Shown here: positions 17,342 through 27,138 of the stretch, piece by piece | How the letters are laid out: every line of letters starts with the position of its first letter | Position numbering within the stretch: the first letter of the stretch is position 1 | Assembly: GCF_023278085.1 (NCBI RefSeq) | Contig: NZ_CP066265.1 | Coordinates: 3,800,001 to 3,864,000, forward strand | Origin: Pseudomonas syringae | GTDB taxonomy: Bacteria > Pseudomonadota > Gammaproteobacteria > Pseudomonadales > Pseudomonadaceae | Direction of reading: 5' to 3' | Length of the DNA stretch: 64,000 bases | Notes under the pieces: model-generated | What the model saw: the letters and a program-made list of their open reading frames with translations, nothing else | Told to the model about the DNA's origin: nothing | Database searches by the model: none | Translations under genes and position numbers: made by a program

Positions 17342-19843
17342 ATGACCCGCTCTCCGTTCCGTCGTCTTGTGTTCGGCACCCTGCGCCGATTGCTGTACCT
17401 CTGGGTTCGCTCGGAAACCATCAATCAGTCGTCCTTCACGCTCAACCTCGACCGCAGTCGACCGGTGCTCTATGCGTTGCAGTCGCCTTCGCTCAGCGAT
17501 CTAGCAGTGGTCGATACCGAATGCCGCAAGGCCGGCCTGCCACGTCCGGTGCTGTCGGTAGCCATTGGCGAGCTGATCGAGCCGATGGCGTATTTCTACC
17601 TGACGCCCTCACCGGACTGGCTGGGCCGCCAGGACAAGCGTGGTGCGCCACCGACGCTGGAGCGTCTGGTCGCCGCGGTCAGCCAGAACCCTGCCGAGGA
17701 TGCACAGATCATCCCGGTCAGCGTTTTCTGGGGGCAGTCACCTGATCGGGAATCCAGCGCCTGGAAGCTGTTGTTCGCCGACAGCTGGGCGGTAACCGGG
17801 CGCTTGCGGCGCCTGGTCAGCATCCTGATTCTGGGCCGAAAGACCCGCGTGCAGTTTTCCGCACCGATTCACATGCGCGAGCTGGTTGACCAGAACAAAG
17901 GCTACGAACTGACCCTGCGCATGAGCCAGCGCTTGCTGCGGGTGCATTTCCGCAACCTGAAAAGCGCGGTGATCGGCCCGGATGTGTCGCACCGACGCAC
18001 CGTGGTCAAGGGTCTGCTGGACGAGCCGCTGGTCAAACAGGCAATCATTGAAGAAGCCGAACGGGAAAAGATTTCGCAGGACAAGGCACGCGAACGTGCG
18101 CTGAGTTACGGCAACGAGATCGCCTCGGACTACACCTATTCCGCTATCCGCTTCCTCGAAGTGGTGCTGAGCTGGTTCTGGAACAAGATCTACGACGGCA
18201 TCAAGGTCAGCCATATCGAAGGCGTGCAGGAAGTCGCGCCGGGGCATGAAGTGATCTACGTGCCCTGCCATCGCAGCCATATCGACTACCTGCTGCTGTC
18301 CTATCTGCTGTTTCGCAACGGCCTGACCCCACCGCACATTGCCGCCGGCATCAACCTGAACATGCCGGTGGTCGGCAGTCTGCTGCGGCGTGGCGGCGCG
18401 TTTTTCATGCGCCGTACTTTCAAAGGCAACCCGCTGTATACCGCCGTGTTCAACGAGTACCTGCACGCCTTGTTCACCAAGGGTTTCCCGGTCGAATACT
18501 TCGTCGAGGGCGGTCGCTCGCGTACCGGACGCATGCTGCAACCCAAGACCGGCATGCTCGCCATCACCCTGCGCAGCTTTCTGCGCAACTCGCGGATGCC
18601 GATTGTCTTCATCCCGGTGTACATCGGCTACGAGCGGGTGCTGGAAGGCCGTACCTACCTGGGTGAACTGCGCGGCGCGACCAAGAAAAAAGAATCGATC
18701 TTCGATATTTTCAAAGTCATCGGTGCATTGAAGCAACGCTTCGGTGAGGTATCGGTGAACTTCGGCGAGCCGATCAAGCTCGCTGAATTCCTCGACAGCG
18801 AGCAGCCGGACTGGCGCGCACAGGAACTCGCGCCGCAATATCGCCCTGACTGGCTGAGTGAAACCACTCATCGGCTGGGCGAGCGCGTGGCCCAGCACCT
18901 CAACGAGGCCGCGGCAGTCAACCCGATGAACCTGGTGGCGGTGGCATTGCTGTCGACGCAAAAGCTGGCGCTGGACGATCAGGCCATGGAGCGTGTACTC
19001 GACCTGTACCTGACGCTATTGCGCCGCGTGCCTTATTCGCCGCACACCACGCTGCCGGAAGGTAACGGTCGTTCGCTGATCGAGCACGTCAAAGGCATGG
19101 ACCTGCTGGCCGAGCAGAAAGACGCGCTGGGCAAGATTCTGTATCTGAACGAGCAGAACGCAGTCCTGATGACCTATTACCGCAACAACGTGCTGCATAT
19201 CTTTGCCCTGCCTTCGCTGCTGGCGAGCTTTTTCCAGAGCTCATCGCGCATGACCCGCGAGCAGATTCTGCGCTACACCCATGCGCTATATCCCTACCTG
19301 CAATCGGAACTGTTCATTCGCTGGCCGCTGAACACACTGGACGAGGTGATCGATCAATGGCTCGCAGCGTTCGTCGAGCAAGGCCTGTTGCGCTTCAAGA
19401 ATGACGCTTATGTGCGCCCGGAACCCAGTTCACGTGAGTTCGTGTTGCTGACCCTGTTGTCGCGCGCCATCGCGCAGACGCTACAGCGTTTCTACATGGC
19501 AATTGCCTTGTTGCTCAACAACGGCCAGAACACTCTGAGTGCCGAAGAGCTGGAAGATTTGTGTACGGTCATGGCCCAGCGCCTGTCGATCCTGCATGGT
19601 TTGAATGCGCCGGAGTTTTTCGACAAGAGCCTGTTCCGGCACTTTATCCAGACCCTGCTGGACCTCGGTGTGCTGCGCAAGGACACGGCGGGCAAACTGA
19701 GTTATCACCCGATGCTCGGCGAACTGGCAGAAGGTGCAGCCAAACGCGTCTTGCCGGCTGAAATACGCTTGTCGATCCGGCAAGTTGCCCTGCACAGTAA
19801 CGAAGAAGAGCCGGAGGCAAAAAGCGAAACCGGGGCGGCGTAG
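17342..19843 (+). CDS. plsB: Glycerol-3-phosphate 1-O-acyltransferase
   Basis: Membrane-associated enzyme that acylates sn-glycerol-3-phosphate at position 1, the first step of phospholipid synthesis. It is 833 residues, as usual for PlsB. The HxxxxD catalytic motif is [12 protein letters not shown], followed by the substrate-binding [21 protein letters not shown] and [13 protein letters not shown] blocks in the right order. The start follows a 173-base gap after the hypothetical gene, so it probably has its own promoter. Confidence 0.96.
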   Translation: MTRSPFRRLVFGTLRRLLYLWVRSETINQSSFTLNLDRSRPVLYALQSPSLSDLAVVDTECRKAGLPRPVLSVAIGELIEPMAYFYLTPSPDWLGRQDKRGAPPTLERLVAAVSQNPAEDAQIIPVSVFWGQSPDRESSAWKLLFADSWAVTGRLRRLVSILILGRKTRVQFSAPIHMRELVDQNKGYELTLRMSQRLLRVHFRNLKSAVIGPDVSHRRTVVKGLLDEPLVKQAIIEEAEREKISQDKARERALSYGNEIASDYTYSAIRFLEVVLSWFWNKIYDGIKVSHIEGVQEVAPGHEVIYVPCHRSHIDYLLLSYLLFRNGLTPPHIAAGINLNMPVVGSLLRRGGAFFMRRTFKGNPLYTAVFNEYLHALFTKGFPVEYFVEGGRSRTGRMLQPKTGMLAITLRSFLRNSRMPIVFIPVYIGYERVLEGRTYLGELRGATKKKESIFDIFKVIGALKQRFGEVSVNFGEPIKLAEFLDSEQPDWRAQELAPQYRPDWLSETTHRLGERVAQHLNEAAAVNPMNLVAVALLSTQKLALDDQAMERVLDLYLTLLRRVPYSPHTTLPEGNGRSLIEHVKGMDLLAEQKDALGKILYLNEQNAVLMTYYRNNVLHIFALPSLLASFFQSSSRMTREQILRYTHALYPYLQSELFIRWPLNTLDEVIDQWLAAFVEQGLLRFKNDAYVRPEPSSREFVLLTLLSRAIAQTLQRFYMAIALLLNNGQNTLSAEELEDLCTVMAQRLSILHGLNAPEFFDKSLFRHFIQTLLDLGVLRKDTAGKLSYHPMLGELAEGAAKRVLPAEIRLSIRQVALHSNEEEPEAKSETGAA

Positions 19844-19993
19844 TACTTTTCCGCAACTTGAAAGGGTTCTGTAAGCGAGTGTTTTCTGCCCGCTGGCAAC
19901 AGCTAGCGTCGTGACTTCCTGATACGCTTGATGGCGTACTGCGCCGCTACTGATTCAGGCGCGAGTCAGCACTCATTTCTACAAGGACGCCTT

Positions 19994-20683
19994 ATGCCTC
20001 GTTTTTCGTTTACCGTTGCCAGCCTGTGCGCAGGCCTGCTGATGTCGGCCAACGTTTTTGCCTTGTCGCTGGGCGACCTTTCGCAATCGGACGCCACCGG
20101 CGGGCTCAAGGATGCCCTCACCCAAGGCGCGCAGGTTGCGGTCAAGCAACTGGGCGTTCCCGGCGGTTTCAGCAAGAATGAGCAGGTGCGCATCGAGTTG
20201 CCTGGCAAGCTGGGCCAGGTCGCGAAAAAGATGAAAATGCTCGGCATGGGCAGCCAGGTCGATCAACTGGAAACCAGCATGAACCAGGCCGCTGAAGCCG
20301 CCGTGCCTCAGGCTCAGGCGTTGCTGGTCGATGCGGTGAAAAAGATGACAGTGACTGATGCCAAAGCGATCCTCAGTGGCGGCAAGGACTCGGCAACCCA
20401 GTACCTGAGCAGCACCAGCCGTGAACAGATCCGCGCTAAATTCCTGCCGATCGTCAAGAAGTCCACTGATCAGGTAGGCCTGGCCCAGAAATACAACGCC
20501 TTCGCTGGCAAGGCTGCGGCGCTTGGCGCGCTGGACAGCAAAAACGCCAATCTGGAAAGTTACGTGACCGAGCAGGCGCTCAACGGGCTGTTCGAGATGA
20601 TCGCCAAGCAGGAAGAAAGCATTCGCGCCAACCCTCAGGCCGCCGCTACAGGGCTGGCGAAGAAGGTGTTTGGCGCGCTTTGA
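19994..20683 (+). CDS. DUF4197-family exported protein
   Basis: A 229-residue protein with a Sec signal peptide (MPRFSFTVASLCAGLLMSAN, likely cut after VFA near residue 24). The mature part begins with LSLGDLSQSDATGGLKDAL and continues with KQLGVPGGFSKNEQVRIELP, the pattern of DUF4197 proteins, which are helical periplasmic or lipoprotein-like proteins of unknown function. The start at 19994 is chosen because it begins the signal peptide and has AAGGA upstream; the frame is open to 19928. It converges with rsmJ. Confidence 0.85.
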   Translation: MPRFSFTVASLCAGLLMSANVFALSLGDLSQSDATGGLKDALTQGAQVAVKQLGVPGGFSKNEQVRIELPGKLGQVAKKMKMLGMGSQVDQLETSMNQAAEAAVPQAQALLVDAVKKMTVTDAKAILSGGKDSATQYLSSTSREQIRAKFLPIVKKSTDQVGLAQKYNAFAGKAAALGALDSKNANLESYVTEQALNGLFEMIAKQEESIRANPQAAATGLAKKVFGAL

Positions 20684-20769
20684 GCCTTTTCGTGACGCTG
20701 AGAATTAGCCAGGTTTGTTTATAGCCACAAGCGCTGCAGCGTGTTGATAGAGAGGGTCCTGGCGAGTAT

Positions 20770-21579
20770 CTACTCTTCCGGGTCTTTCTCGGCCGCTTTG
20801 GTCTTCAGGGCCTTTTTCGGGTAGATGTCGTAACGGCTGGACTTGCCATCCAGCGCGTAACCCGGTTTGGGGCCCTGAATGCAGGGCGCCTTGCGCGGGC
20901 GTTTGACCACGACGCGATGAGTCGCCAGCGCCAGGGCAGCCTCCAGCAAGGCTGGCGCGTCCATGTCGTCCCCCACCAGCGGCCGGAACAGGCGCATTTC
21001 CTTTTTGACCAGCGCGGTCTTTTCCCGGTGCGGGAACATCGGGTCAAGGTAAATAACCTGCGGCGGCTCGTCTGCCCAGCTGCGGATGATCTCGATGGAG
21101 TTGCCAGTCAACAGGCGCATCTGAGCGATGATCGAACCGACATCGCGGTCACCACGACCACGCGCCAGACCATCTTCCAGCAGCGCGGCAATGATCGGCT
21201 GACGTTCGATCAGGCTCATTTCGCAGCCGAGACTCGCCAGCACAAACGCATCCTTGCCCAAACCCGCCGTAGCATCCAGCACGCGGGGGCGTATTCCTGG
21301 CTGGATGCCCACTGCCTTGGCAATCATCTGCCCGGTGCCGCCACCGAACAAGCGCCGGTGAGCCACCGCTCCCTCGACAAAATCCACACGCACAGCACCT
21401 GGCGCATCGTCGCCCAATTGCTGCAATTGCAGGCCAACATCGGTGAGCTGCAAGGCAAAGTCGGCCTCTTCATCGTGCAATGGCAGGCCAAGGCGTTGCG
21501 CCCACGCCTGCGCTTGCTCCTGTGCGTCGACGGCCACCGCCTCGACCCGGATACGACTGCCTGCTTGCTGCTCACTCAT
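20770..21579 (-). CDS. rsmJ: 16S rRNA (guanine-1516-N2)-methyltransferase
   Basis: Methylates N2 of G1516 in helix 45 of 16S rRNA. It is 269 residues from [18 protein letters not shown] at 21579; the frame extends upstream to 21633 without family similarity. Visible motifs are the SAM site [18 protein letters not shown], the LIERQP acidic-loop region and [14 protein letters not shown], the (N/D)PPF-like motif of RsmJ, then [10 protein letters not shown] near the C-terminus. It faces away from the hypothetical gene at 21676, sharing a short divergent region. Confidence 0.93.
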   Translation of the reverse strand: MSEQQAGSRIRVEAVAVDAQEQAQAWAQRLGLPLHDEEADFALQLTDVGLQLQQLGDDAPGAVRVDFVEGAVAHRRLFGGGTGQMIAKAVGIQPGIRPRVLDATAGLGKDAFVLASLGCEMSLIERQPIIAALLEDGLARGRGDRDVGSIIAQMRLLTGNSIEIIRSWADEPPQVIYLDPMFPHREKTALVKKEMRLFRPLVGDDMDAPALLEAALALATHRVVVKRPRKAPCIQGPKPGYALDGKSSRYDIYPKKALKTKAAEKDPEE

Positions 21580-21675
21580 TACGTCTACACACTCAAAAAT
21601 TGTTAATGATCGGCAATTTCTGCCGATAACCAAGTATCAGGCATTTTGCCAGACCCAACGCCAGTACTGATCGCT

Positions 21676-22299
21676 ATGTCAGAGATTGTTCAATCATCCA
21701 TCGGCTATTTGTCGCACTCAGGCGACTTTAGCGTTCGCAACAGCCGCACACTGGGTGGTGTGACGCAGCTGTGGTCGGATGCGTTTGCCCGGGCGATGGC
21801 AGAACAGGTCAGTGAAAGCGATGCACTTTCCGCCCACCCTACGGCTGTTGAAGTCGATGTCGAGACAGGCGAGCCGGTTGCCGGCGCGAAGACTTTGAGC
21901 AAAATTGTCGAGCAACGTACCTGCCCGGTCACCGACACCGAAGTCAAACCACCAGAGCCGCTGTTCCTGCCCATCGCCGAGTTTGATCTCGACCTGCTGC
22001 CACCGCCTGCCGAACCGTTCAGCATTGCTGAAATGATCGCCCAGCAGCGTGATCTGGAATTCGAGAATCACTGGGTACGCCCGACCGTTCTGACGCCCTA
22101 CGATGAAAACGGCACCCCCGGCCCTGCCCCGCAGCCACGCCCGTTGAACCTGCCAATTGCCGAGCTGGAATGGAACCTGGCTGACAAGCCCGCCCTGCCA
22201 CTGGACCAACAGACCATCGCCGCCCAACAGCGCCAGTTCGACTACGAAAACGGCTGGGCTCGCCCACTGATCCTGCAAAACCTCCGAATGGCGGCGTAA
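21676..22299 (+). CDS. Hypothetical protein with a duplicated C-terminal motif
   Basis: A 207-residue acidic, proline-rich protein of unknown function, taking the ATG at 21676 (an in-frame TTG at 21646 is possible). Residues about 97-139 and 158-200 are a tandem copy of one motif: LPIAE, about 15 residues, then AQQR, then F/Y-ENxWxRPxxL. No signal peptide or membrane span is seen. The first third has no recognisable domain. It is divergent from rsmJ and ends 20 bases before the heptad array. The repeat may bind two copies of a partner; that is a guess. Confidence 0.7.
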   Translation: MSEIVQSSIGYLSHSGDFSVRNSRTLGGVTQLWSDAFARAMAEQVSESDALSAHPTAVEVDVETGEPVAGAKTLSKIVEQRTCPVTDTEVKPPEPLFLPIAEFDLDLLPPPAEPFSIAEMIAQQRDLEFENHWVRPTVLTPYDENGTPGPAPQPRPLNLPIAELEWNLADKPALPLDQQTIAAQQRQFDYENGWARPLILQNLRMAA

Positions 22300-22312
22300 A
22301 GGGTTTAGGTGG

Positions 22313-22368
22313 AAGCTGCAAGCTTCAAGCTTCAAGCTTCAAGCTTCAAGCTTCAAGCTTCAAGCTTC
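22313..22368. repeat. Heptad array, left arm (AAGCTTC units)
   Basis: One AAGCTGC unit (22313-22319) followed by seven perfect tandem copies of AAGCTTC (22320-22368). Read on the minus strand each unit is a TTGNAGC heptad. It begins 14 bases after the stop of the gene at 21676 and faces a second, degenerate array of the same heptad. Confidence 0.95.
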
Positions 22369-22392
22369 AAGACTAGACCAGAGCGCTTCTAC

Positions 22393-22441
22393 TTGCAGCT
22401 TGTAGCTTGCCGCTCGTAGCTTGTAGCTTACCGCTTGCAGC
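22393..22441. repeat. Heptad array, right arm (TTGYAGC units)
   Basis: Seven degenerate heptads on the plus strand: TTGCAGC, TTGTAGC, TTGCCGC, TCGTAGC, TTGTAGC, TTACCGC, TTGCAGC. It is the inverted counterpart of the array at 22313-22368. Its last units run into the 3' end of the extensin-like gene and encode that protein's final residues (SCKR and stop). Confidence 0.85.
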
Positions 22442-23120
22442 TGCTCCACCGCCCCATATCCACATGAAAATGATCGCGATGCGCTGCGTTGTAGTCCGGC
22501 CCCAGCACCGTGCTGAACTGCTTGCACGCCCCGTCGCGAATCCGCCTTAGAAAACGCCCCTTGTCCCCGCTGTCACTCCAGTCCTTGAGCAGGGAGATGC
22601 GCTGCCCGTCAGCCAGACGAAAACCTGCCATGTCGAGCGCGTTGGCCGTCGCGTGCTGACTGAGTCGGCTGTTGGCGCGGTTGTAGATGTTGCGGCAGGC
22701 GAAGCTGCCCAAGTGGTCGATCCGCGTCACCCGCTGACCAAAAATCGCCTGGGCGGCGGGCTGCAAGGTGTGAACGTCGAACAACGCATACGCCACTGCC
22801 AGCGGGCAACTGGCCAGGAAGCTGCTGCTCAGCGCCACGTCACCGCCCTGAATGCGCAGCGTGTTTTGCAGGGGGCAACGGGCCTCGGGATCACTGTCGG
22901 CCTGGCGACTGAAGCGCAGCCCTGAGGTCGCCAGCACCTGATCGCACAGGGCTGGATCGCTCTGCAATCGTGACAGCTTGTAAGCCGTCAGGAAGTTCGG
23001 TTCGGCCTGCACGTCCAGCGGTGCCCAGGGATTCCACTGCGCAGGTACGTCAATCCAGCCGCGCCAGACTGCCAGCGCGCCAGCGGCGCAGAGCAACAGG
23101 ATGACCAGCAACAGCCGCAT
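22428..23120 (-). CDS. Extensin-like C-terminal domain protein
   Basis: A 230-residue protein with an N-terminal hydrophobic anchor or signal (MRLLLVILLLCAAGALAVW, residues 1-19) and an Extensin_C-type domain. Visible motifs are CPLQNTLRI, CPLAVAYALF, HLGSFACRNIYNR, LSQHATANALDMAGF and the C-terminal HRDHFHVDMG, which resembles metal-binding His/Asp of LAS-type peptidases. At least six cysteines in the exported part suggest disulfides. A role at the cell wall is likely but unproven. Its start overlaps the end region of the next gene (3-base gap), so the pair may be one transcript. The C-terminal codons lie inside a heptad repeat array. Confidence 0.85.
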   Translation of the reverse strand: MRLLLVILLLCAAGALAVWRGWIDVPAQWNPWAPLDVQAEPNFLTAYKLSRLQSDPALCDQVLATSGLRFSRQADSDPEARCPLQNTLRIQGGDVALSSSFLASCPLAVAYALFDVHTLQPAAQAIFGQRVTRIDHLGSFACRNIYNRANSRLSQHATANALDMAGFRLADGQRISLLKDWSDSGDKGRFLRRIRDGACKQFSTVLGPDYNAAHRDHFHVDMGRWSSCKR

Positions 23121-23122
23121 AC

Positions 23123-23956
23123 TCAGCCCTTGAACAGGTTGTTCAGTTGATCGAAAGGCAACGCCTGGGCAGCGTAAGTGAAGGTGCCGTGCTGGCGAAT
23201 TTCTTCGGCGGCCCGGTACAACCCGCCGAACGCTGCTCGTGCCAGGGAGGAACCGACACTGATGCGCTTGACGCCACATGCGCTCAGGTCCGAGACCGAC
23301 AGCGTGACGCCGCCACTCCCCATCAAGACATTGACCGGCCTGGGCGCAACGGCCCTGACTACCGCAATGATCTCCTCGCGAGTGCGCAGGCCCGGCGCAT
23401 ACAGCACGTCCGCTCCCGCCTCGGCGTAGGCGGTGAGTCGGCGCAGGGTGTCGTCGAAATCTATCCGGCCGTGCAACAGATTCTCGGCACGCGCCGTCAG
23501 CAGGAAGGGGAACGGCAAACTGCGCGCAGCTTCGGCTGCAGCACGAACGCGGTCCACGGACAGCTCGAAATCATAAATCGGATTAGCCGCCTGGCCGCTC
23601 GCGTCTTCGATAGAGCCGCCCACAATGCCCGTCGCCGCAGCCATGAGTAACGTTTCAGCACAGCCTTCAGGACTGTCGGCAAAGCAGTTTTCCAGATCTG
23701 CCGCTACGGGCAATGAGGTGGCGCCCACGATAGCCGCGACGTTCGCCAATGCCTCTTCACGGTTGATTGCGCCTTCGGCATCAGCGCGTGCCAGTGTGAA
23801 GGCAAGCCCGGCACTGGTCGTGGCCAGCGCCTCAAAGCCCAGTGAGGCCAATAACTTTGCAGACCCTGCATCCCACGGGTTGGGTATGACAAAAGCGCCG
23901 TCACGCTCATGCAGGGCCTTGAACGCTTCAGCCCTGAGAATCTGTTGCGAGTCCAT
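23123..23956 (-). CDS. Isocitrate lyase / PEP mutase superfamily protein
   Basis: A 277-residue TIM-barrel protein. FVIPNPWDAGSAKLLASLGF and ATTSAGLAFTLARAD are typical of the PEP mutase-like group within the superfamily, with PVAADLENCFAD holding the metal-binding Asp and GGSIEDASG following. The active-site Cys loop of true isocitrate and methylisocitrate lyases (KxCGH) is not present, so C-C lyase activity of that type is unlikely; a phosphonate or oxaloacetate-type reaction is possible. Exact substrate unknown. I chose the ATG at 23956; another lies two codons upstream. Confidence 0.8.
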   Translation of the reverse strand: MDSQQILRAEAFKALHERDGAFVIPNPWDAGSAKLLASLGFEALATTSAGLAFTLARADAEGAINREEALANVAAIVGATSLPVAADLENCFADSPEGCAETLLMAAATGIVGGSIEDASGQAANPIYDFELSVDRVRAAAEAARSLPFPFLLTARAENLLHGRIDFDDTLRRLTAYAEAGADVLYAPGLRTREEIIAVVRAVAPRPVNVLMGSGGVTLSVSDLSACGVKRISVGSSLARAAFGGLYRAAEEIRQHGTFTYAAQALPFDQLNNLFKG

Positions 23957-24006
23957 GTGCATGCTCTCTGCCGAATCAAGCCCCTATCAGCACACACTTG
24001 ATGACC

Positions 24007-24870
24007 TTAGAGCAAGCCCAACTGTTCCACATGCGGCCCGCGATCCAGTTCAGGCAATGGCGGCAGACCGGGCAGGCGCACCATCAGCTGTTCGTGAAAA
24101 CGTCTGGCCAGCGCTGGCGCCCTGAGGTTATCGGGTGTGTGCAGGAATACGTAGGGCGTTCGCCCTTCTTCGATCCATACAGCAACCTTTTCCACCCACT
24201 GGACCAGAAACGGATCATTGGCTTCCAGTTCAGGACGGCCAATGAAGCGGACCTGAGGGAACAGGGTCAATGCAGCAGGACGGGGCGGCACCTTGGGTTT
24301 CTTGGATTGCGCATGCAACACGGCAGGGTCGCTTGAAACACAACTGAACAAGGCGCGCGAGTCGAGGCAAATGCGCTCGATGCCACGGTCCAGCAACAGC
24401 CGGTTGAGCATGCGCTCTTCGTCGCCCTTCATGAAAAACGCCATGTTGCGCACTTCTACCGCCAGCGGCACCTTCAACTCATCGAGGAAGCCGACCAGCT
24501 CAGCGAGACGCTGCGGTGTGAAGCTGGCGGGCAGTTGCAGCCAGAACGGCGATATCCGCTCGCCCAGCGGCGCGAGCAGGCCAATGAATGCCTCGGCCGC
24601 ACCGACCTGCTCACGAAGGTCGCCGCTGTGGCTGATGTCTTTGTGAAATTTGGCGGTAAAGCGAAAGTCGTCAGGCATGAGTTCGGCCCAGCGCTGCACG
24701 GTAGTGGCGGCGGGACGGGCATAAAAGGTGGTGTTGCCTTCAACAACGTTGAACACCTGAGTGTAGAGACTCAGGAAGTCATTGGGACGGGCGTCTTCGG
24801 GATACAGGAACTCGCGCCAGGCGTTTTCACTCCATGACGGACAACCGAGGTAGTAAGGCAGGTCAGACAC
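24007..24870 (-). CDS. DUF72 (YecE-like) protein
   Basis: A 287-residue TIM-barrel-like protein of the DUF72 family. YYLGCPSWSENAWREFLYP, VFNVVEGNTTFYARP, FRFTAKFHKDISH and PFWLQLPASFTP are the standard blocks of this family. The function of DUF72 proteins is not established. It lies 2 bases from the small gene at 24873-25184 on the same strand, so the two form a unit driven by the promoter at 25187-25214. Confidence 0.88.
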   Translation of the reverse strand: MSDLPYYLGCPSWSENAWREFLYPEDARPNDFLSLYTQVFNVVEGNTTFYARPAATTVQRWAELMPDDFRFTAKFHKDISHSGDLREQVGAAEAFIGLLAPLGERISPFWLQLPASFTPQRLAELVGFLDELKVPLAVEVRNMAFFMKGDEERMLNRLLLDRGIERICLDSRALFSCVSSDPAVLHAQSKKPKVPPRPAALTLFPQVRFIGRPELEANDPFLVQWVEKVAVWIEEGRTPYVFLHTPDNLRAPALARRFHEQLMVRLPGLPPLPELDRGPHVEQLGLL

Positions 24871-24872
24871 AA

Positions 24873-25184
24873 TCAGACGTGAAGATCGAGCCCCGATACT
24901 TCAAGGTCCCAATCCACAAAGCTGGCCGTGGTCAGGTAACTGGCCAGAGCGTGTGCGACGCGAGAACTCATGGAGCGCGGGAAGATGATGTCTTGCGGAC
25001 GCGCAGGCACATTGGCAGTGCTGCCAATAGGTGCATCACCCGATTCGCGGCGTGCCTGCGATGACAGCGGAGGCAGTTCGGCGTCAGCGGCGACTTCCTC
25101 GAAAGAGCCTTCAACGGTAGAAGGCGTCTTTTGCGGCTTTCGCTTGATCGGATAAGAGCGTGAGGAGGTTCCGTCTATGCGCAT
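24873..25184 (-). CDS. Small conserved hypothetical protein, possibly from a leaderless mRNA
   Basis: A 103-residue protein I do not recognise. It is polar, with Ser/Pro/Arg-rich N-terminal half (MRIDGTSSRSYPIKRKPQKT) and a more structured C-terminal half (MSSRVAHALASYLTTASFVDWDLEVSG). No signal peptide. A near-consensus sigma-70 promoter ends two bases before the ATG, so transcription should begin within or next to the start codon and no Shine-Dalgarno can be present. The DUF72 gene follows after 2 bases. Its pairing with that gene is the only clue to function. Confidence 0.7.
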   Translation of the reverse strand: MRIDGTSSRSYPIKRKPQKTPSTVEGSFEEVAADAELPPLSSQARRESGDAPIGSTANVPARPQDIIFPRSMSSRVAHALASYLTTASFVDWDLEVSGLDLHV

Positions 25185-25186
25185 CG

Positions 25187-25214
25187 ATTATATACTCGGC
25201 GTCGATAGTGGCAA
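25187..25214 (-). promoter_or_regulatory. Near-consensus sigma-70 promoter at the start codon of 24873-25184
   Basis: On the minus strand TTGCCA (25214-25209), a 16-base spacer and TATAAT (25192-25187). Five of six -35 bases and all six -10 bases match. The ATG of the downstream gene is at 25184-25182, only two bases beyond the -10 box. Confidence 0.7.
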
Positions 25215-25414
25215 TTTAGCGTTACTGCCTTGTAGTTCGCAAATTGCCGAACGATAACTAGACCACATATATTGAAAATTGTTTACGCCATATGAGATTA
25301 CGACGCATCCAGACGATAAACGGTAGATGGCCCATTGATATTCTTTCGGCGCGCTGCGGGATTTCATGAGCCCCCGGGCCAGCTGTTTTAAAGGGTTTGC
25401 TGTACAGAAGGCCC

Positions 25415-25437
25415 GCGCAGTCACTCGCGGACTGCGC
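25415..25437 (-). terminator. Hairpin after tsaB
   Basis: Perfect 8-bp arms GCGCAGTC (25415-25422) and its complement (25430-25437) with a 7-base loop, 12 bases beyond the tsaB stop on the minus strand. No U-tract follows. The remaining bases to 25215 are unusually AT-rich and otherwise featureless. Confidence 0.45.
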
Positions 25438-25449
25438 TGGATAAGAAGA

Positions 25450-26124
25450 TCAGCGCACCTTGGGTGTCGCCACCTTGTCACGCAGATACACCGGTTGAGC
25501 GTCGTCTGCCGGTAACGCTTCGCCACGCTGCCAGGCAAACGTCGCCAGGGTCAGCAAGTCCTGGGCATGGGGAAGCATGCTCGCATCATGCCCCGCCAGA
25601 CTGACCGGAATGCGTTCCGCGTAGCCCCAACCGGTGCCAGCGCCAAACCATTGGCCGCTGGCCTCTGTCGGCAGCGTTGCCAGCTCGGGCGCCATGACCG
25701 CTTCGTTGCCAAGCAGACGCATCTCACCTGCCGCCTCGCGATAGCAGCCCCAATAAACCTCATCCATACGTGCATCGATGGCCGCTGCAACCTGCGTTGC
25801 GCCATGCTCACGAAAGGCGCGCTGGGCCAGCACGGCGAGATTGGACACCGGCAGCACCGGACGCTGCAGCGCAAACGCCAGCCCTTGCACGACGCCGATG
25901 GCAATGCGCACGCCGGTGAAAGCACCCGGACCGCGGCCGAAGGCGATGGCATCCAGCGCCGACATCGCAATGCCCGCCTCGGCCAGCAGATCCTTGATCA
26001 TCGGCAACAGGCGCTGGGCATGCAGGCGCGGAATCACCTCGTAGTGGCTCAGCACCTTGCCGTCATGCAGCAAAGCGACCGAGCAGGCTTCAGTGGCGGT
26101 GTCCAGGGCCAGCAAGGTGGTCAT
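25450..26124 (-). CDS. tsaB: tRNA t6A biosynthesis protein TsaB
   Basis: Partner of TsaD in the complex that transfers threonylcarbamoyl to A37 of ANN-decoding tRNAs. It is 224 residues from MTTLLALDTATEACSVAL at 26124; the open frame upstream to 26169 has no family similarity. The ASKHA fold phosphate-binding motif is degenerate as in all TsaB. AFGRGPGAFTGVRIAIG is the diagnostic segment. It lies downstream of adk on the same strand, separated by a hairpin. Its product acts before TcdA (13792-14622). Confidence 0.94.
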   Translation of the reverse strand: MTTLLALDTATEACSVALLHDGKVLSHYEVIPRLHAQRLLPMIKDLLAEAGIAMSALDAIAFGRGPGAFTGVRIAIGVVQGLAFALQRPVLPVSNLAVLAQRAFREHGATQVAAAIDARMDEVYWGCYREAAGEMRLLGNEAVMAPELATLPTEASGQWFGAGTGWGYAERIPVSLAGHDASMLPHAQDLLTLATFAWQRGEALPADDAQPVYLRDKVATPKVR

Positions 26125-26166
26125 CGGTGTTTCCGTCTTGGTGAAAAAGTGGCGCAGTATAAATGA

Positions 26167-26192
26167 CAAATGGCCCGCAAGCGGGCCATTTG
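26167..26192. terminator. Strong hairpin between adk and tsaB
   Basis: Perfect 12-bp arms CAAATGGCCCGC (26167-26178) and complement (26181-26192), with a minimal loop. On the minus strand it lies 18 bases after the adk stop and is followed by TCATTTATAC. It should at least partly end the adk transcript. Confidence 0.65.
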
Positions 26193-26210
26193 TTGATCAG
26201 GCTGCGTGCC

Positions 26211-26915
<705 letters not shown>

Positions 26916-27138
26916 CTAAAAATAATCAGGCCAACAGGCCGAAAGGCTGATCAAGATACACAGCCGACCGGGGCCGCACAAGCCGCCAAAAGTCGCAGTA
27001 ACTGTAGCTGCGCTGGCTTGCAGGCCTTGATTGTCGAGCAGCATGATCTGTATCAAGGTTTCGGGCAGGCTGACCTGCAAATACCAGCCTTGCCGCAGCC
27101 GGATCGAAAAGACCCGATTGCGGCATGGCCCGGATGGG

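Noticed and set aside
22313..22441. CRISPR array
   Set aside because: The units are contiguous 7-base heptads without spacers, so it is a simple tandem repeat.
25188..25367. 59-codon frame in an AT-rich stretch before the 103-residue gene
   Set aside because: It runs through the near-consensus promoter at 25187-25214 and has no clear ribosome-binding site, so the AT-richness is better explained as promoter DNA.
26926..27126. 66-codon frame just downstream of ppc
   Set aside because: No ribosome-binding site, no recognisable features and composition like non-coding DNA.
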